Below, piece after piece: positions 30,672 to 42,216 of a stretch of DNA of 64,000 nucleotides. The stretch lies in the NCBI RefSeq assembly GCF_020171345.1, contig NZ_JAIUZM010000001.1:1302001-1366000 (forward strand), read 5' to 3'. The stretch is from Microbulbifer agarilyticus (GTDB lineage: Bacteria > Pseudomonadota > Gammaproteobacteria > Pseudomonadales > Cellvibrionaceae). Every line of letters starts with the position of its first letter. Position 1 is the first letter of the stretch. The position numbers were made by a program, and so were the translations under genes. The notes under the pieces are model-generated. The model was not told the origin of the DNA, did not search any database, and saw nothing but the letters and a program-made list of their open reading frames with translations.

Positions 30672-32045
30672 TTATTTGCCGATACAAAAGCTGCCGAAAA
30701 TTTTGCCCAGCAGTTCGTCGGCGGTCATGGCGCCGGTGATTTCACCCAGTGATTGTTGCGCCTGGCGCAGATCTTCCGCCAGCAATTCGCCGGCACCGCT
30801 GGCATTGAGTTGCGCCTGCCCGGCGGTGATAAACGCGCGCGCCTGAGCCAGGGCGTCGAGGTGACGGCGGCGCGCACTGAAACTTCCTTCGTTCCCGGAC
30901 TGATATCCCATGCACTGCTTTAGGTGATCGCGCAGTGCATCAATCCCCGCACCAGTTTTGGCGCTGATCGCGACCACCGGTACCCCGTCGCTGTGGGCTT
31001 GTAGTCCGGCGGTGTAGTCGGTGAGATCGAGTTTGTTGACCACAAGGGTCAGTTTGTCTGGGTCCGGCAGTTGCGCGGTGAATTCCGGCCAGGCCTGCTC
31101 CGGGTCCAGGCTGGTGACTTCTGCAGCATCCACCACCAGCAGTACGCGATCGGCGCTGTGAATCTCATCCCAGGCGCGCTGCATGCCAATCTGTTCGACC
31201 TGGTCCGGGGATTCTCGCAAGCCGGCGGTGTCGGCGATATGCAGGGGCATGCCATCGATGTGGATATGCTCCCGCAACACATCGCGGGTGGTGCCGGCGA
31301 TGTCGGTGACGATGGCCGTGTCTTTGCCAGCCAGTGCATTCAACAGGCTGGACTTGCCCGCGTTGGGTTTACCGGCGATGGCCATCTGCATTCCCTCGCG
31401 CATGATCGCACCCTGGCGCGCTTCCGCTTCCACGCTGTCCAGTTGGGCCAACAGCGCCTCAATATCGGCGGCAACTTTGCCATCGGCGAGAAAATCGATT
31501 TCTTCTTCAGGAAAATCAATCGCAGCTTCGACATAGATGCGCAAATGCGTCAGTTTTTCCGCTAAATCTTCGATTTTTTCGGAGAATACTCCCTGCAGCG
31601 AGCGCAGCGCGTTTTGCGCGGCCTGGGCCGTTCCGGCGTCAATCAGGTCGGCAATGGCTTCTGCCTGGGCCAGATCGAGCTTGTCGTTGAGAAATGCGCG
31701 CTCAGAAAACTCGCCGGGACGTGCCTGGCGGGCGCCCATATCGATAAGTGCGGCAAGCAGCGTATCGAGAATTACCGGGCCTCCATGGCCCTGCAGTTCC
31801 ACCACATCCTCACCGGTGAAGGAGTTGGGTCCGGGGAAGTAGAGCGCCAGTCCCTGGTCGAGGAGTTGCTTCTGATGGGTGAAATCACAGTAGTGGGCAA
31901 AGCGGGGTTTGAAGGCTTTGTTACACAGCTGCTCGCCGATCTTGCGTGCGTCTGGCCCGGACAGGCGGATCACGCCGATACCGCCACGGCCCGGTGGGGT
32001 GGCGACGGCGGCAATGGTGTCTTTGCTGAGGCTTTGCAGGGACAT
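30672..32045 (-). CDS. mnmE: tRNA uridine-5-carboxymethylaminomethyl modification GTPase MnmE (TrmE)
   Basis: The 457-residue partner of MnmG. It has an N-terminal formyl-THF-binding domain ([20 protein letters not shown]), a helical domain with an embedded G domain ([39 protein letters not shown]), and the invariant C-terminal Cys in GSFCIGK. It is transcribed towards the candidate origin and separated from yidC by a terminator. Confidence 0.98.
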   Translation of the reverse strand: MSLQSLSKDTIAAVATPPGRGGIGVIRLSGPDARKIGEQLCNKAFKPRFAHYCDFTHQKQLLDQGLALYFPGPNSFTGEDVVELQGHGGPVILDTLLAALIDMGARQARPGEFSERAFLNDKLDLAQAEAIADLIDAGTAQAAQNALRSLQGVFSEKIEDLAEKLTHLRIYVEAAIDFPEEEIDFLADGKVAADIEALLAQLDSVEAEARQGAIMREGMQMAIAGKPNAGKSSLLNALAGKDTAIVTDIAGTTRDVLREHIHIDGMPLHIADTAGLRESPDQVEQIGMQRAWDEIHSADRVLLVVDAAEVTSLDPEQAWPEFTAQLPDPDKLTLVVNKLDLTDYTAGLQAHSDGVPVVAISAKTGAGIDALRDHLKQCMGYQSGNEGSFSARRRHLDALAQARAFITAGQAQLNASGAGELLAEDLRQAQQSLGEITGAMTADELLGKIFGSFCIGK

Positions 32046-32112
32046 AGTTTGAGTTTATCCGACTTTCAACAACGGGCTTAACGAACAGGCTGCGCCATGG
32101 GGTTCACCAACA

Positions 32113-32139
32113 AGAAGGGCCGCTAGTAGCGGCCCTTCT
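32113..32139 (-). terminator. Hairpin between yidC and mnmE
   Basis: AGAAGGGCCGC and GCGGCCCTTCT pair perfectly around a TAGTA loop. The flanking T-run is short (TTCTTG on the minus strand), so termination of the yidC transcript is probable but could be partial. Confidence 0.7.
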
Positions 32140-32159
32140 GGATGTCACGATCACGCAAA

Positions 32160-33815
32160 CTACTTGTCTGCGGATTCGACCTGTTTGTTGATAAACCAGG
32201 TCTGTGCAATCGAGATCAGGTTGTTCGCGATCCAGTACAGAACCAGTCCGGCCGGGAACCACAAGAAGAAGAAGGTCATCATGATCGGCATCAGCTGCAT
32301 GATCTTCGCCTGGGTGGGATCGGTGGGCTGCGGCTGCAGCTTCTGCATAAGCCACATACTGGCACCCATAATCACCGGCAGGATGAAGTAGGGGTCTTTA
32401 ACCGACAGGTCGTGAATCCAGCCGATCCAGGGTGCGTGGCGCAGTTCCACGGTTTCCATCAGCATCCAGTAGAGGCCGATAAACACCGGCATCTGCAGTA
32501 GGATCGGCAAGCAGCCACCCACGGGATTGATCTTCTCCCGGCGGTACAGCTTCATGGTTTCTTCGGCGAGCTTCTGGCGGTTGTCCTTGTACTGCTCCTG
32601 CAGCTTTTTCATCTGCGGGGCGAATTTGCGCATGCGTGCCATGGACTTGAGGCCAGCGGCAGACAGCGGATAGAGCAGCGCCTTGATAAATACGGTCAGC
32701 AGGATAATTGCCCAGCCCCAGTTGGCGACCAGGTGCTCATGAATCCAGTGCAGTACGCGGAACATGGGCTTGGCCAGCCACCACAACCAGCCGTAATCCA
32801 CGGTCAGGTCCAGGTAGGGGGAAATCTCTTCCAGACGGTATACATCTTTTGGACCGACATAGAAGTCGGCGGCCACCGTACCCTGCTGGCCCGGTTCGAT
32901 GCGCAGCTGTGGGCTGGTGAAGCCCATGCTGAACAGACCGTTGCCGATGGGCGCCAGGGTAAAGGTGTTGAGGTCTTGCTGGTTTGGAATCCAGGCACTG
33001 AGGAAATAGTGCTGCACCATGGCAACCCAGCCACCCTGAATGGTTTCGGTGGTCGGGCGCTTGGCGATGTCTTCGAAATCCTGCTTGAAGTAGTTCTCTT
33101 CGCTGGTGTGCAGGGCGGCGCCAAGGAATGGTGCCATGCCGATACCCATGTCGACCGGCGGCTCCTGGGCGTCGCGGATAATCTCGCCACACATGCCAGC
33201 AAGCAGCGGTTTGTCGCGGCCGTTGTCCACCAGGTAGGCAACGTTGATCAGGTAATCGCCGCGGGTAAAGGTAAAGCGTTTGGTGAAGCCAATGCCGTTC
33301 TGGGATTGCTTAAGCTCTACCGTGAGGGTGTCTTTACCTTCCTGCAGCGCGTACTCGCTGGCATCGCTGGTGAACGCCGGGCGTGCGGCGGAGCAGCTGC
33401 CTTTACCGCCGACCAGGCCGCTGCGCGCAATATAGGTATGGCTGCGGGTCTGGTTGAGCAGAATCAGCGGGCGATCTGGGGTATTCAGTTCTTCATGGAA
33501 CTGGCGCAGTGCGACTTTCACAATGTCGCCACCCTGTGGGTCGATCAGCAGGCTCAGAGTGTCGGTCTCGACGCTGATCAATTTAGGCTGCGTGGTAGTG
33601 CCAACTTCCGGGATACTGCCTTCAGGAAGATCGCTGCCGGCGGTGGACTGGGCCTGACTGCTGGGAAGGGTTTCCGTATCGGTGTTCTGGTGGTTCACCA
33701 CGGTTGTCTGGTCGATCGCCGGGGCGTGTTGCTCCTGGAAAGCGTTCCACTGGTAAATCAGTGCCAGAAGGACAGCGGCGATGCCGCCGACCAGCGTGTA
33801 GCGTTGCCAATCCAT
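32160..33815 (-). CDS. yidC: Membrane protein insertase YidC
   Basis: A 551-residue inner-membrane insertase. It has an N-terminal anchor (MDWQRYTLVGGIAAVLLALI), a large periplasmic beta-sandwich domain, then the conserved core (HLVANWGWAIILLTVFIKAL, YPLSAAGLKSMARMRKFAPQ, GGCLPILLQMPVFIGLYWML) and a short tail. The start is set at 33815 by the anchor sequence and AAGG upstream; the frame extends 30 codons further with Arg/Lys-rich residues that do not match the family. It follows yidD in the rpmH-rnpA-yidD-yidC cluster. Confidence 0.98.
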   Translation of the reverse strand: MDWQRYTLVGGIAAVLLALIYQWNAFQEQHAPAIDQTTVVNHQNTDTETLPSSQAQSTAGSDLPEGSIPEVGTTTQPKLISVETDTLSLLIDPQGGDIVKVALRQFHEELNTPDRPLILLNQTRSHTYIARSGLVGGKGSCSAARPAFTSDASEYALQEGKDTLTVELKQSQNGIGFTKRFTFTRGDYLINVAYLVDNGRDKPLLAGMCGEIIRDAQEPPVDMGIGMAPFLGAALHTSEENYFKQDFEDIAKRPTTETIQGGWVAMVQHYFLSAWIPNQQDLNTFTLAPIGNGLFSMGFTSPQLRIEPGQQGTVAADFYVGPKDVYRLEEISPYLDLTVDYGWLWWLAKPMFRVLHWIHEHLVANWGWAIILLTVFIKALLYPLSAAGLKSMARMRKFAPQMKKLQEQYKDNRQKLAEETMKLYRREKINPVGGCLPILLQMPVFIGLYWMLMETVELRHAPWIGWIHDLSVKDPYFILPVIMGASMWLMQKLQPQPTDPTQAKIMQLMPIMMTFFFLWFPAGLVLYWIANNLISIAQTWFINKQVESADK

Positions 33816-33822
33816 TATGTCG

Positions 33823-34092
33823 TTAGCCTTGTTGCGTTGGCGGCGTTCTATTGTTCGCCGGTGTTTCGGTTGCTTGTTGCGCCGGTGGTACGTAATCGAA
33901 TCCACCCGGATGCCAGGGGTGGCATTTTATAAGGCGGCGCAGGGTTAAATAACCCCCTTTGCAGAATCCGTGAGTTTTAAATGCTTCTTCGGCATAACAG
34001 GAGCAAGTGGGGTAGAAGCGGCACTGGTTGCCAACCCACGGACTGGCGATGAGGCGGTACAACTTGATCAGTCGGATAGCCAACCAGGTCAT
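33823..34092 (-). CDS. yidD: Membrane protein insertion efficiency factor YidD
   Basis: The 89-residue product contains the YidD signature: YRLIASPWVGNQCRFYPTCS, CYAEEAFKTHGFCKGGYLTL and RLIKCHPWHPGGFDYVP, with the conserved Cys residues. A short polar Thr/Gln/Pro-rich tail follows. It overlaps rnpA by 4 nt and sits 7 nt ahead of yidC, so all are translationally linked. Confidence 0.97.
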   Translation of the reverse strand: MTWLAIRLIKLYRLIASPWVGNQCRFYPTCSCYAEEAFKTHGFCKGGYLTLRRLIKCHPWHPGGFDYVPPAQQATETPANNRTPPTQQG

Positions 34093-34592
34093 GGGGTTTT
34101 CTCGCCGCCGCTATCGCTTTCTTGCGGTGCAGTCTGGCCGCCCTTGTTGGCAGCCGGTTTGCGTCGCGGGGGCCGTTTACCGCCCCTCGAGCCGCGCTTT
34201 GGTCCCGGTTGCTCGGGCTGCGGGTTGCGCGCGCGTTGGTCGAGCTTGCGCCACAGTTTATTGAATATCTTGGCGAGAGCCGCATTATCCAGTTCGCCGG
34301 CACCTGCGCGGGCGAGTACCACGGCGTCGAGCGGGAACAGATCATTCTGGCGCAGACGAAATGTTTCACGGGCAATACGTTTAATACGATTGCGATCGGT
34401 GGCGTTGCGGACGTGCTTTTTAGCAATAACGAGACCGAGCCTTGGGTGAGACAGCTCGTTCGGGCGGGCGAGGATCAGGAATTGCGGTTGCGCTGCGCGA
34501 ACCGGAGCGGAATCAAATACGGCGCGATAGTGCGCCGCATTGAGCAGCCGCAGCGGCTTGGCGAATGCGAAGTCGCTGCGTGAACACTGCAT
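34089..34592 (-). CDS. rnpA: Ribonuclease P protein component with long basic C-terminal tail
   Basis: RnpA binds the RNase P RNA for tRNA 5' maturation. The core (about residues 1-120) has RLGLVIAKKHVRNATDRNRI and KRIARETFRLRQ, the RNR motif region. The last 45 or so residues are a low-complexity Pro/Arg/Lys/Gly tail (RGGKRPPRRKPAANKGG) not found in E. coli RnpA, making it 167 residues against about 119-135. It lies between rpmH and yidD. Confidence 0.95.
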   Translation of the reverse strand: MQCSRSDFAFAKPLRLLNAAHYRAVFDSAPVRAAQPQFLILARPNELSHPRLGLVIAKKHVRNATDRNRIKRIARETFRLRQNDLFPLDAVVLARAGAGELDNAALAKIFNKLWRKLDQRARNPQPEQPGPKRGSRGGKRPPRRKPAANKGGQTAPQESDSGGEKTP

Positions 34593-34636
34593 GATGATTC
34601 AGTGGCAAGTATAAGGTTGCTCGCTAGGCGGCAATC

Positions 34637-34771
34637 TTAGGCGCACAGAACCTTGCGGCCCTTGGCGCGACGACGGGCCAGGATTTTACGGCCGTTTTTG
34701 GTTGCCATACGAGCACGGAAACCGTGGGTACGTGCGCGCTTCAAGTTGCTGGGCTGAAATGTACGTTTCAT
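34637..34771 (-). CDS. rpmH: 50S ribosomal protein L34
   Basis: A 44-residue protein read directly from the minus strand: it begins [20 protein letters not shown] and ends AKGRKVLCA, a full-length and nearly invariant L34. It is the first gene of the rpmH-rnpA-yidD-yidC cluster, divergent from dnaA. Confidence 0.98.
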   Translation of the reverse strand: MKRTFQPSNLKRARTHGFRARMATKNGRKILARRRAKGRKVLCA

Positions 34772-35183
34772 TTTGTTACTACCTGGATTGTTGTCCTGGA
34801 GTCGTGTCCGGGAAGTTTGGGTAATTCTTTACCGCGCTTGGCTATAGCCCGTTAGCGGTGTGCCAAGTCTTGCGAACCGGGCAAAGGTTATCGCGGGCTA
34901 TGCGCTGCGAAGGCGGCGGATTGTATAGAAAGAAGCCAGTTAAAGCAACGATTCCTGAGTGACGCAATGGAATCTTGGCGAGTGAATCTGCGTTCGCGCG
35001 GCTTGTGCCCAATACATGAGGTCGAGTGTTGTTTCCTTTTATATAAGTAGTGTGCACGGCGCTGGGAGCAAAGCGTTTTGTCCTTGTTCATTGGGTGAAT
35101 TGCGCGCCAACCAGGTAAGTCCCTGTATTGTCTGCACTATTTTCGAGAGTTCACTGTTTGACCCCAAGATACTCACAAGTTGT

Positions 35184-35192
35184 TGTGGATAA
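35184..35192 (-). promoter_or_regulatory. DnaA box (perfect)
   Basis: The plus strand reads TGTGGATAA, complement TTATCCACA, within the context TTGTTGTGGATAACTTA. Confidence 0.75.
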
Positions 35193-35291
35193 CTTAAGGT
35201 GGTAGTTGTTGGAGGTTCGCTCAATTTGTAGTCAAGTGGTTGATATTACTAGTCTTTCTTACCAAAAACTTGTCCCCAAATGTGGTGGAGT

Positions 35292-35300
35292 TGTGGATAA
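35292..35300 (-). promoter_or_regulatory. DnaA box (perfect) overlapping the dnaA promoter
   Basis: The plus strand reads TGTGGATAA. The box ends 16 bp before a TATACT -10 hexamer (35317-35322) and is about 135 bp upstream of the dnaA start. Confidence 0.75.
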
Positions 35301-35435
35301 CCCGACGCCCAACCGATATACTGTCGGCCTTCATTTGAGGTGATGCCCGCGTTTCTTGGGGGCGGTCCACAGCGATAGTGTGGCCGGTATTGGCGGGCGC
35401 AGTTGTACCTCAATTTGTCTTTCTTAGGGGGTTCC

Positions 35436-37166
35436 TTGTCTGATTCCATCTGGAAGCAGTGTGCTGCCTGTTTGCAGGATGAATTGCCACCACAGCAGTT
35501 CAATACCTGGATTCGGCCGCTGCGCGTCGCGGATGCCGGTGCTGAGAGCGCTGAAGGCGAGCTGCGTCTGGTGGCGCCCAACCGTTTTATTCTCAATTGG
35601 GTAAGCGACAAATTTCTCGACCGTATTCGCGAGTTGGCGCAGCAGTTTGCCGGTCGCGTGATCGGCGTCGAAGTGGTGGCGCTTGATCGTCGCACGTCCC
35701 GCTTCCGTCGCAGCCTCACTGGTGATAGCGCTTATTCCGGTTATCAGCAGAATAGCGGGCATGGGCGTGTTGATCAGGGCTACGGCGGCGCGTCCAACGT
35801 TGTAGCGAACAACGTAGCGCAGTCAGGTGTACAGCCTGGGCACGCGGCGGTTGCCAGCGCTCCGGCGGCGAGTTCCGCGGAGGCAGCACCAGCAAGTTTC
35901 TCTACGCCAGAAGTGGCGCGTTCCCCGTTGCCCGTTTCTCCCGCACCGGCGCCGTTGCCGATTAATCGTTCACTGCCGGGCATGGATTCCCATGAGAACC
36001 TGGCAGCGGAAGCTGCTGGCGCGGACGCATTGAGTGCGGCAGAGAAGTTGCCGGCGGATCTACATAACGGTGAAGTCGTGCCAAGCGGTTTACCCGCAGG
36101 GGCCGGTGGTCAGCGTAAGGTGGAAGTCGAAGGGGCGATCAAGCACGGAAGTGCGCTGAATCGCGGTTTCACTTTTGCCTCCTTTGTTGAGGGTAAGTCG
36201 AACCAGTTGGGTTTGGCTGCGGCACAGCAGATTGCCGATAACCCCGGTGGTGCCTATAACCCACTGTTTATCTACGGTGGTGTTGGTCTGGGTAAGACGC
36301 ACCTGATGCATGCCGTAGGCAACGCATTGGTTGAGCGCAACCCCAATGCCAAGGTTGTGTATTTGCACTCCGAGCGCTTTGTAGCGGATATGGTGAAGGC
36401 GTTACAGCTGAACGCGATCAGTGATTTCAAACGCTATTACCGTTCCGTGGATGCGTTGTTGATCGACGATATCCAGTTTTTCGCCGGCAAAGAGCGCTCG
36501 CAGGAAGAGTTTTTCCATACCTTCAACGCACTGCTTGAGGGTGGTCAGCAGATCATTCTGACCTGTGATCGCTATCCGAAAGAGATCGACGGCCTGGAAG
36601 AGCGGCTCAAGTCGCGATTCGGCTGGGGGCTTACCGTAGCGGTTGAGCCGCCAGAGCTGGAAACCCGTGTGGCGATTTTGATGAAGAAGGCCGAGCAGGT
36701 GGGTGTGGAGTTACCGCCGGATTCAGCGTTCTTTATTGCGCAGCGTATTCGTTCCAATGTACGTGAGCTTGAGGGTGCATTGCGCCGGGTGATTGCCAAC
36801 GCTCAGTTCACCGGTCGTGCTATCGACGATATTCTGGTACGCGAGGCGCTTAAAGATCTGCTGGCGCTGCAGGACCGCCTGGTAAGCATCGATAATATCC
36901 AGCGCGTGGTGGCGGAGTATTACAAGATCAAGGTGGCGGACTTGCTTTCCAAGCGCCGCAGTCGCTCCGTAGCGCGCCCCCGTCAGGTGGCTATGGCACT
37001 GGCCAAGGAATTGACCAACCACAGTCTCCCTGAGATTGGCGATGCCTTTGGCGGCCGCGATCACACCACCGTGTTGCACGCCTGTCGCAAGATCAAGGAG
37101 CTGCAGGAATCCGATGGTGATATTCGCGAAGACGTACGTCTGCTAACGCGCTCTTTAACCACCTAA
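35436..37166 (+). CDS. dnaA: Chromosomal replication initiator protein DnaA
   Basis: A 576-residue AAA+ initiator. Domain I is [20 protein letters not shown] and FNTWIRPL. Domain II (about 90-245) is an unusually long Ala/Pro/Ser/Gly-rich linker. Domain III has Walker [17 protein letters not shown] and Walker [14 protein letters not shown], and domain IV ends with the DNA-binding [15 protein letters not shown]. The start is the TTG at 35436: an AGGGGG run sits 4 nt upstream and family alignment begins exactly there, while the frame extends 11 codons further without support. It is the first gene of dnaA-dnaN-recF-gyrB. Confidence 0.97.
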   Translation: MSDSIWKQCAACLQDELPPQQFNTWIRPLRVADAGAESAEGELRLVAPNRFILNWVSDKFLDRIRELAQQFAGRVIGVEVVALDRRTSRFRRSLTGDSAYSGYQQNSGHGRVDQGYGGASNVVANNVAQSGVQPGHAAVASAPAASSAEAAPASFSTPEVARSPLPVSPAPAPLPINRSLPGMDSHENLAAEAAGADALSAAEKLPADLHNGEVVPSGLPAGAGGQRKVEVEGAIKHGSALNRGFTFASFVEGKSNQLGLAAAQQIADNPGGAYNPLFIYGGVGLGKTHLMHAVGNALVERNPNAKVVYLHSERFVADMVKALQLNAISDFKRYYRSVDALLIDDIQFFAGKERSQEEFFHTFNALLEGGQQIILTCDRYPKEIDGLEERLKSRFGWGLTVAVEPPELETRVAILMKKAEQVGVELPPDSAFFIAQRIRSNVRELEGALRRVIANAQFTGRAIDDILVREALKDLLALQDRLVSIDNIQRVVAEYYKIKVADLLSKRRSRSVARPRQVAMALAKELTNHSLPEIGDAFGGRDHTTVLHACRKIKELQESDGDIREDVRLLTRSLTT

Positions 37167-37248
37167 CTGTTTGATATTTAATAATTTTTACTACTGCTCG
37201 TGATAGCGGTAGGATAAAAACGACCTAACGTAGATCAAGGCAATAATT

Positions 37249-38358
37249 ATGAAATTCAGCGTGAGCCGTGATGCCCTGGTAAAACCACTGCAACTTGTTG
37301 CGGGTGTGGTAGAAAAGCGTCAGACACTGCCGGTACTGGCGAATGTACTGATGCAACTGCAAGGGCAGGAGCTGTCGCTAACCGGTACCGACCTGGAAGT
37401 AGAGATTGTTGGTCGCCTGCAACTCGAGCAGCCGGCCGAGATGGAGGGTGAGGTAACCGTTCCGGCACGCAAGCTGCTCGATATCTGTCGTTCGCTGCCC
37501 GACGGCGCGGAGCTAAAGTTTGAGCGCGATGGTGAGCGCCTGGTGCTGCGCAGTGGCCGCAGTCGTTATCAGTTGTCTACGCTGCCCGCCAGTGACTTCC
37601 CGAATCAGGAAGAAACCACCGCACAGAGTCGTTTCTCAATCTCGCAGCGTGAGATTCGCCGCCTGATTGATGCCACCGGCTTTGCCATGGCGCAGCAGGA
37701 TGTTCGCTACTACCTGAATGGTTTGTTGTTGGAGTGTCGCCCGCAGCAGTTGCGCGCGGTGGCTACCGATGGCCATCGTCTGGCCCTGTGTGATCGCGAT
37801 GCGCCGGGCCTTAATGTTGATGCGCCGATTCAGGCAATTGTTCCGCGTAAAGGGGTGCTTGAGCTTGCCCGCCTGCTGGAGGATTCCGACGCGAGTGCCG
37901 AGGTAGTGCTGGGGAATAACCATATTCGTGTGGTTTGCGGACAGTTTACCTTCACGTCGAAGCTTGTTGATGGCAAGTTCCCCGATTACGAGCGCGTTTT
38001 GCCGCGTGGTACCGGTAATCAAGTGTTTGCCGACCGTCTGGCATTGCGCCAAGCATTCCAGCGCGCAGCGATTCTCTCCAACGAAAAGTATCGCGGTGTA
38101 CGCCTGCAGTTATCCGAGGGTTTGTTGCAGATTGTGGCGAATAACCCGGAGCAGGAAGAGGCTGAGGAGCAGCTGATGGTCGACTACCACGGCGATCCGC
38201 TGGAGATTGGTTTCAACGTCGGCTATTTGCTGGACGTTACCGGCGCCATCCACAGCGATCAGATTCGTATTGGCCTCGGCGACGCGAATAGCAGTGCGTT
38301 GCTGCAGCAGCCGGAAGAGGGCGATGCGGTGTATGTGATTATGCCGATGCGTCTGTAA
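37249..38358 (+). CDS. dnaN: DNA polymerase III beta sliding clamp
   Basis: The 369-residue processivity clamp has three repeated domains. It begins MKFSVSRDALVKPLQLVAGV and ends with the canonical VYVIMPMRL. PARKLLDICRSLPDG and LVDGKFPDYERVLPR are typical. It lies 82 nt downstream of dnaA. A terminator-like hairpin separates it from recF. Confidence 0.98.
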   Translation: MKFSVSRDALVKPLQLVAGVVEKRQTLPVLANVLMQLQGQELSLTGTDLEVEIVGRLQLEQPAEMEGEVTVPARKLLDICRSLPDGAELKFERDGERLVLRSGRSRYQLSTLPASDFPNQEETTAQSRFSISQREIRRLIDATGFAMAQQDVRYYLNGLLLECRPQQLRAVATDGHRLALCDRDAPGLNVDAPIQAIVPRKGVLELARLLEDSDASAEVVLGNNHIRVVCGQFTFTSKLVDGKFPDYERVLPRGTGNQVFADRLALRQAFQRAAILSNEKYRGVRLQLSEGLLQIVANNPEQEEAEEQLMVDYHGDPLEIGFNVGYLLDVTGAIHSDQIRIGLGDANSSALLQQPEEGDAVYVIMPMRL

Positions 38359-38427
38359 GCAACGGTATGTCAGTAGTTCGCTTGTCGAGAGTGTTGTAAT
38401 TGAGCTGGTTACGCACTTTGTCGCTGG

Positions 38428-38460
38428 AGACCGCCACCCCCTGGGGCCGGCGGTCTTTTC
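38428..38460 (+). terminator. Terminator-like hairpin between dnaN and recF
   Basis: AGACCGCC (38428-38435) pairs with GGCGGTCT (38449-38456), with an inner CCCC/GGGG pairing, followed by TTTTC. It would end or attenuate the dnaA-dnaN transcript before recF. Confidence 0.75.
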
Positions 38461-38491
38461 GTATCTGTAGTTCGCTATTTTGGGTGTGAGT

Positions 38492-39592
38492 GTGGCGCTA
38501 TCTCGTGTAGTTCTCACAAATTTTCGCAATATCCAGCACGCTGACGTGGTGTTGGATGGTGTCGTGCACCTGTTTTGCGGTGCGAATGGCAGCGGCAAGA
38601 CTTCGTTGTTGGAAGCAGTGCATACGCTGGCTAGCGGTCGCTCTTTTCGTTCGCGACAGAGTCAATCACTCATCCGCTATGGTGCGGAATCGCTCGCGGT
38701 GTTCGGTCGCTTGCGCAGTGGCGTCGCGCTGGGTGTTGAGAAGCTGCGGGATGGTAAGGGACGCATACGTATCAACCAATTGCCCGCCAGCTCCAGCTCG
38801 GAGCTTGCAGCATGCCTGCCGCTGCAGGTAATTAATAGCGACAGTTTTTCTGCGCTGGACGGTGGTCCCGGGGTGCGCCGGCAGTTGCTGGACTGGACAG
38901 TGTTCCACGTGGAACATTCGTTTTCCGGGCAGTGGAAGGTGTACCAAAGCGCGCTAAAGCAGCGCAATGCACTGCTCCGTCGTGGTAAAATTGACTCGAA
39001 TTTGCTGGCCCCTTGGGAGCAACAGCTCTTGTCCGCGGGGGAGGTGGTTCATCAGGGTCGCTATGAGGTCTTTCAGAGGCTGAAGGTCCTTTTTAAGGAG
39101 CGCCTTGATGAATTGCCCCGGGACGTTTTTGGCGATCTGGATGTTCAGTATCGCAGCGGCTGGAAGCGCGAATTGAGTCTGGCAGAGGCCCTTGAGTCAT
39201 CTCGATCTGGTGATTGCGAACAGGGTTTTAGCCGCATTGGACCCCATCGCGCCGACCTTCGGTTCAGCATCAACGGGCAGCCGGCGGAAGCCGTGTTGTC
39301 CCGTGGCCAACAAAAGATGGCGGTGTGCGCACTGCGTACTGCCATGGCTGCGACGGTGGGTGGCTCAGAAAAACCATTGTTTTTGGTGGATGATTTACCT
39401 GCGGAGCTAGATGATGCCAATCAGGCTCTGTTTGCCCGCTGGGTGCGTGATACGGCCAGCCAAGTACTTGTCACTGGTATTGACCCAGAGACGACACAGC
39501 GGGCTTGGAAGACGCTCGACGGCGCTTGGGGTAGCCCACAGATGTTCCACGTGGAACATGGTCGTGTCGAAGACTTTGATTTAAGCGGTTAG
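38492..39592 (+). CDS. recF: DNA replication/repair protein RecF
   Basis: An SMC-like ATPase of about 366 residues that helps load RecA at gaps. Walker A GANGSGKTSLLEAVHTLASG, the ABC signature region VLSRGQQKMAVCALRTAMA, and Walker B LFLVDDLPAELD are seen. I favour the GTG at 38492 (VALSRVVLTNFRNIQ aligns with the family N-terminus); other in-frame starts at 38480 (TTG) and 38486 (GTG) are possible and none has a strong ribosome site. Two parS palindromes are embedded in frame and both encode FHVEH (residues about 138-142 and 352-356). Confidence 0.95.
   Translation: MALSRVVLTNFRNIQHADVVLDGVVHLFCGANGSGKTSLLEAVHTLASGRSFRSRQSQSLIRYGAESLAVFGRLRSGVALGVEKLRDGKGRIRINQLPASSSSELAACLPLQVINSDSFSALDGGPGVRRQLLDWTVFHVEHSFSGQWKVYQSALKQRNALLRRGKIDSNLLAPWEQQLLSAGEVVHQGRYEVFQRLKVLFKERLDELPRDVFGDLDVQYRSGWKRELSLAEALESSRSGDCEQGFSRIGPHRADLRFSINGQPAEAVLSRGQQKMAVCALRTAMAATVGGSEKPLFLVDDLPAELDDANQALFARWVRDTASQVLVTGIDPETTQRAWKTLDGAWGSPQMFHVEHGRVEDFDLSG
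38901..38916. promoter_or_regulatory. parS: parS centromere site 1
   Basis: TGTTCCACGTGGAACA is a perfect 16-bp palindrome matching the parS consensus TGTTNCACGTGNAACA. It lies inside recF. It is the expected loading site for the ParB encoded at 25.6-26.5 kb. Confidence 0.93.
39543..39558. promoter_or_regulatory. parS: parS centromere site 2
   Basis: A second, identical TGTTCCACGTGGAACA near the 3' end of recF, 642 bp from site 1 and in the same reading frame. Confidence 0.93.
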
Positions 39593-39666
39593 CTGTTAAG
39601 AGTTCGAACTTCGGCGTTTGCCTTTGCTGGCGGACGCCCGGAAAACAAAAACGCATTTATTTCTAG

Positions 39667-42135
<2,469 letters not shown>

Positions 42136-42163
42136 GGTCACCCCTACTGCTAATCTCACAATC

Positions 42164-42198
42164 AAAAGCCCGTTCGGTAACAACCGCGCGGGCTTTTT
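42164..42198. terminator. Terminator between gyrB and the GNAT gene
   Basis: AAAAGCCCG and CGGGCTTTTT pair around an inner CGGT/ACCG stem. A and T tracts on both sides suit termination of gyrB (+) and the acetyltransferase gene (-). Confidence 0.87.
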
Positions 42199-42216
42199 GG
42201 TAAGTAAGTGTTTACT

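Larger units (their letters stand above)
34772..35435. other. rpmH-dnaA divergent intergenic region (dnaA promoter, second origin candidate)
   Basis: A 664-bp gap with no credible gene. It has two perfect DnaA boxes (TGTGGATAA at 35184-35192 and 35292-35300). A good -10 (TATACT, 35317-35322) lies just downstream of the second box, so DnaA bound there would cover the -35 zone of the dnaA promoter, consistent with autoregulation. In Pseudomonas this is where the origin lies. Here the box count is low and there is no comparably AT-rich block, so I rank it below the mnmG-mnmE gap. Confidence 0.6.
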
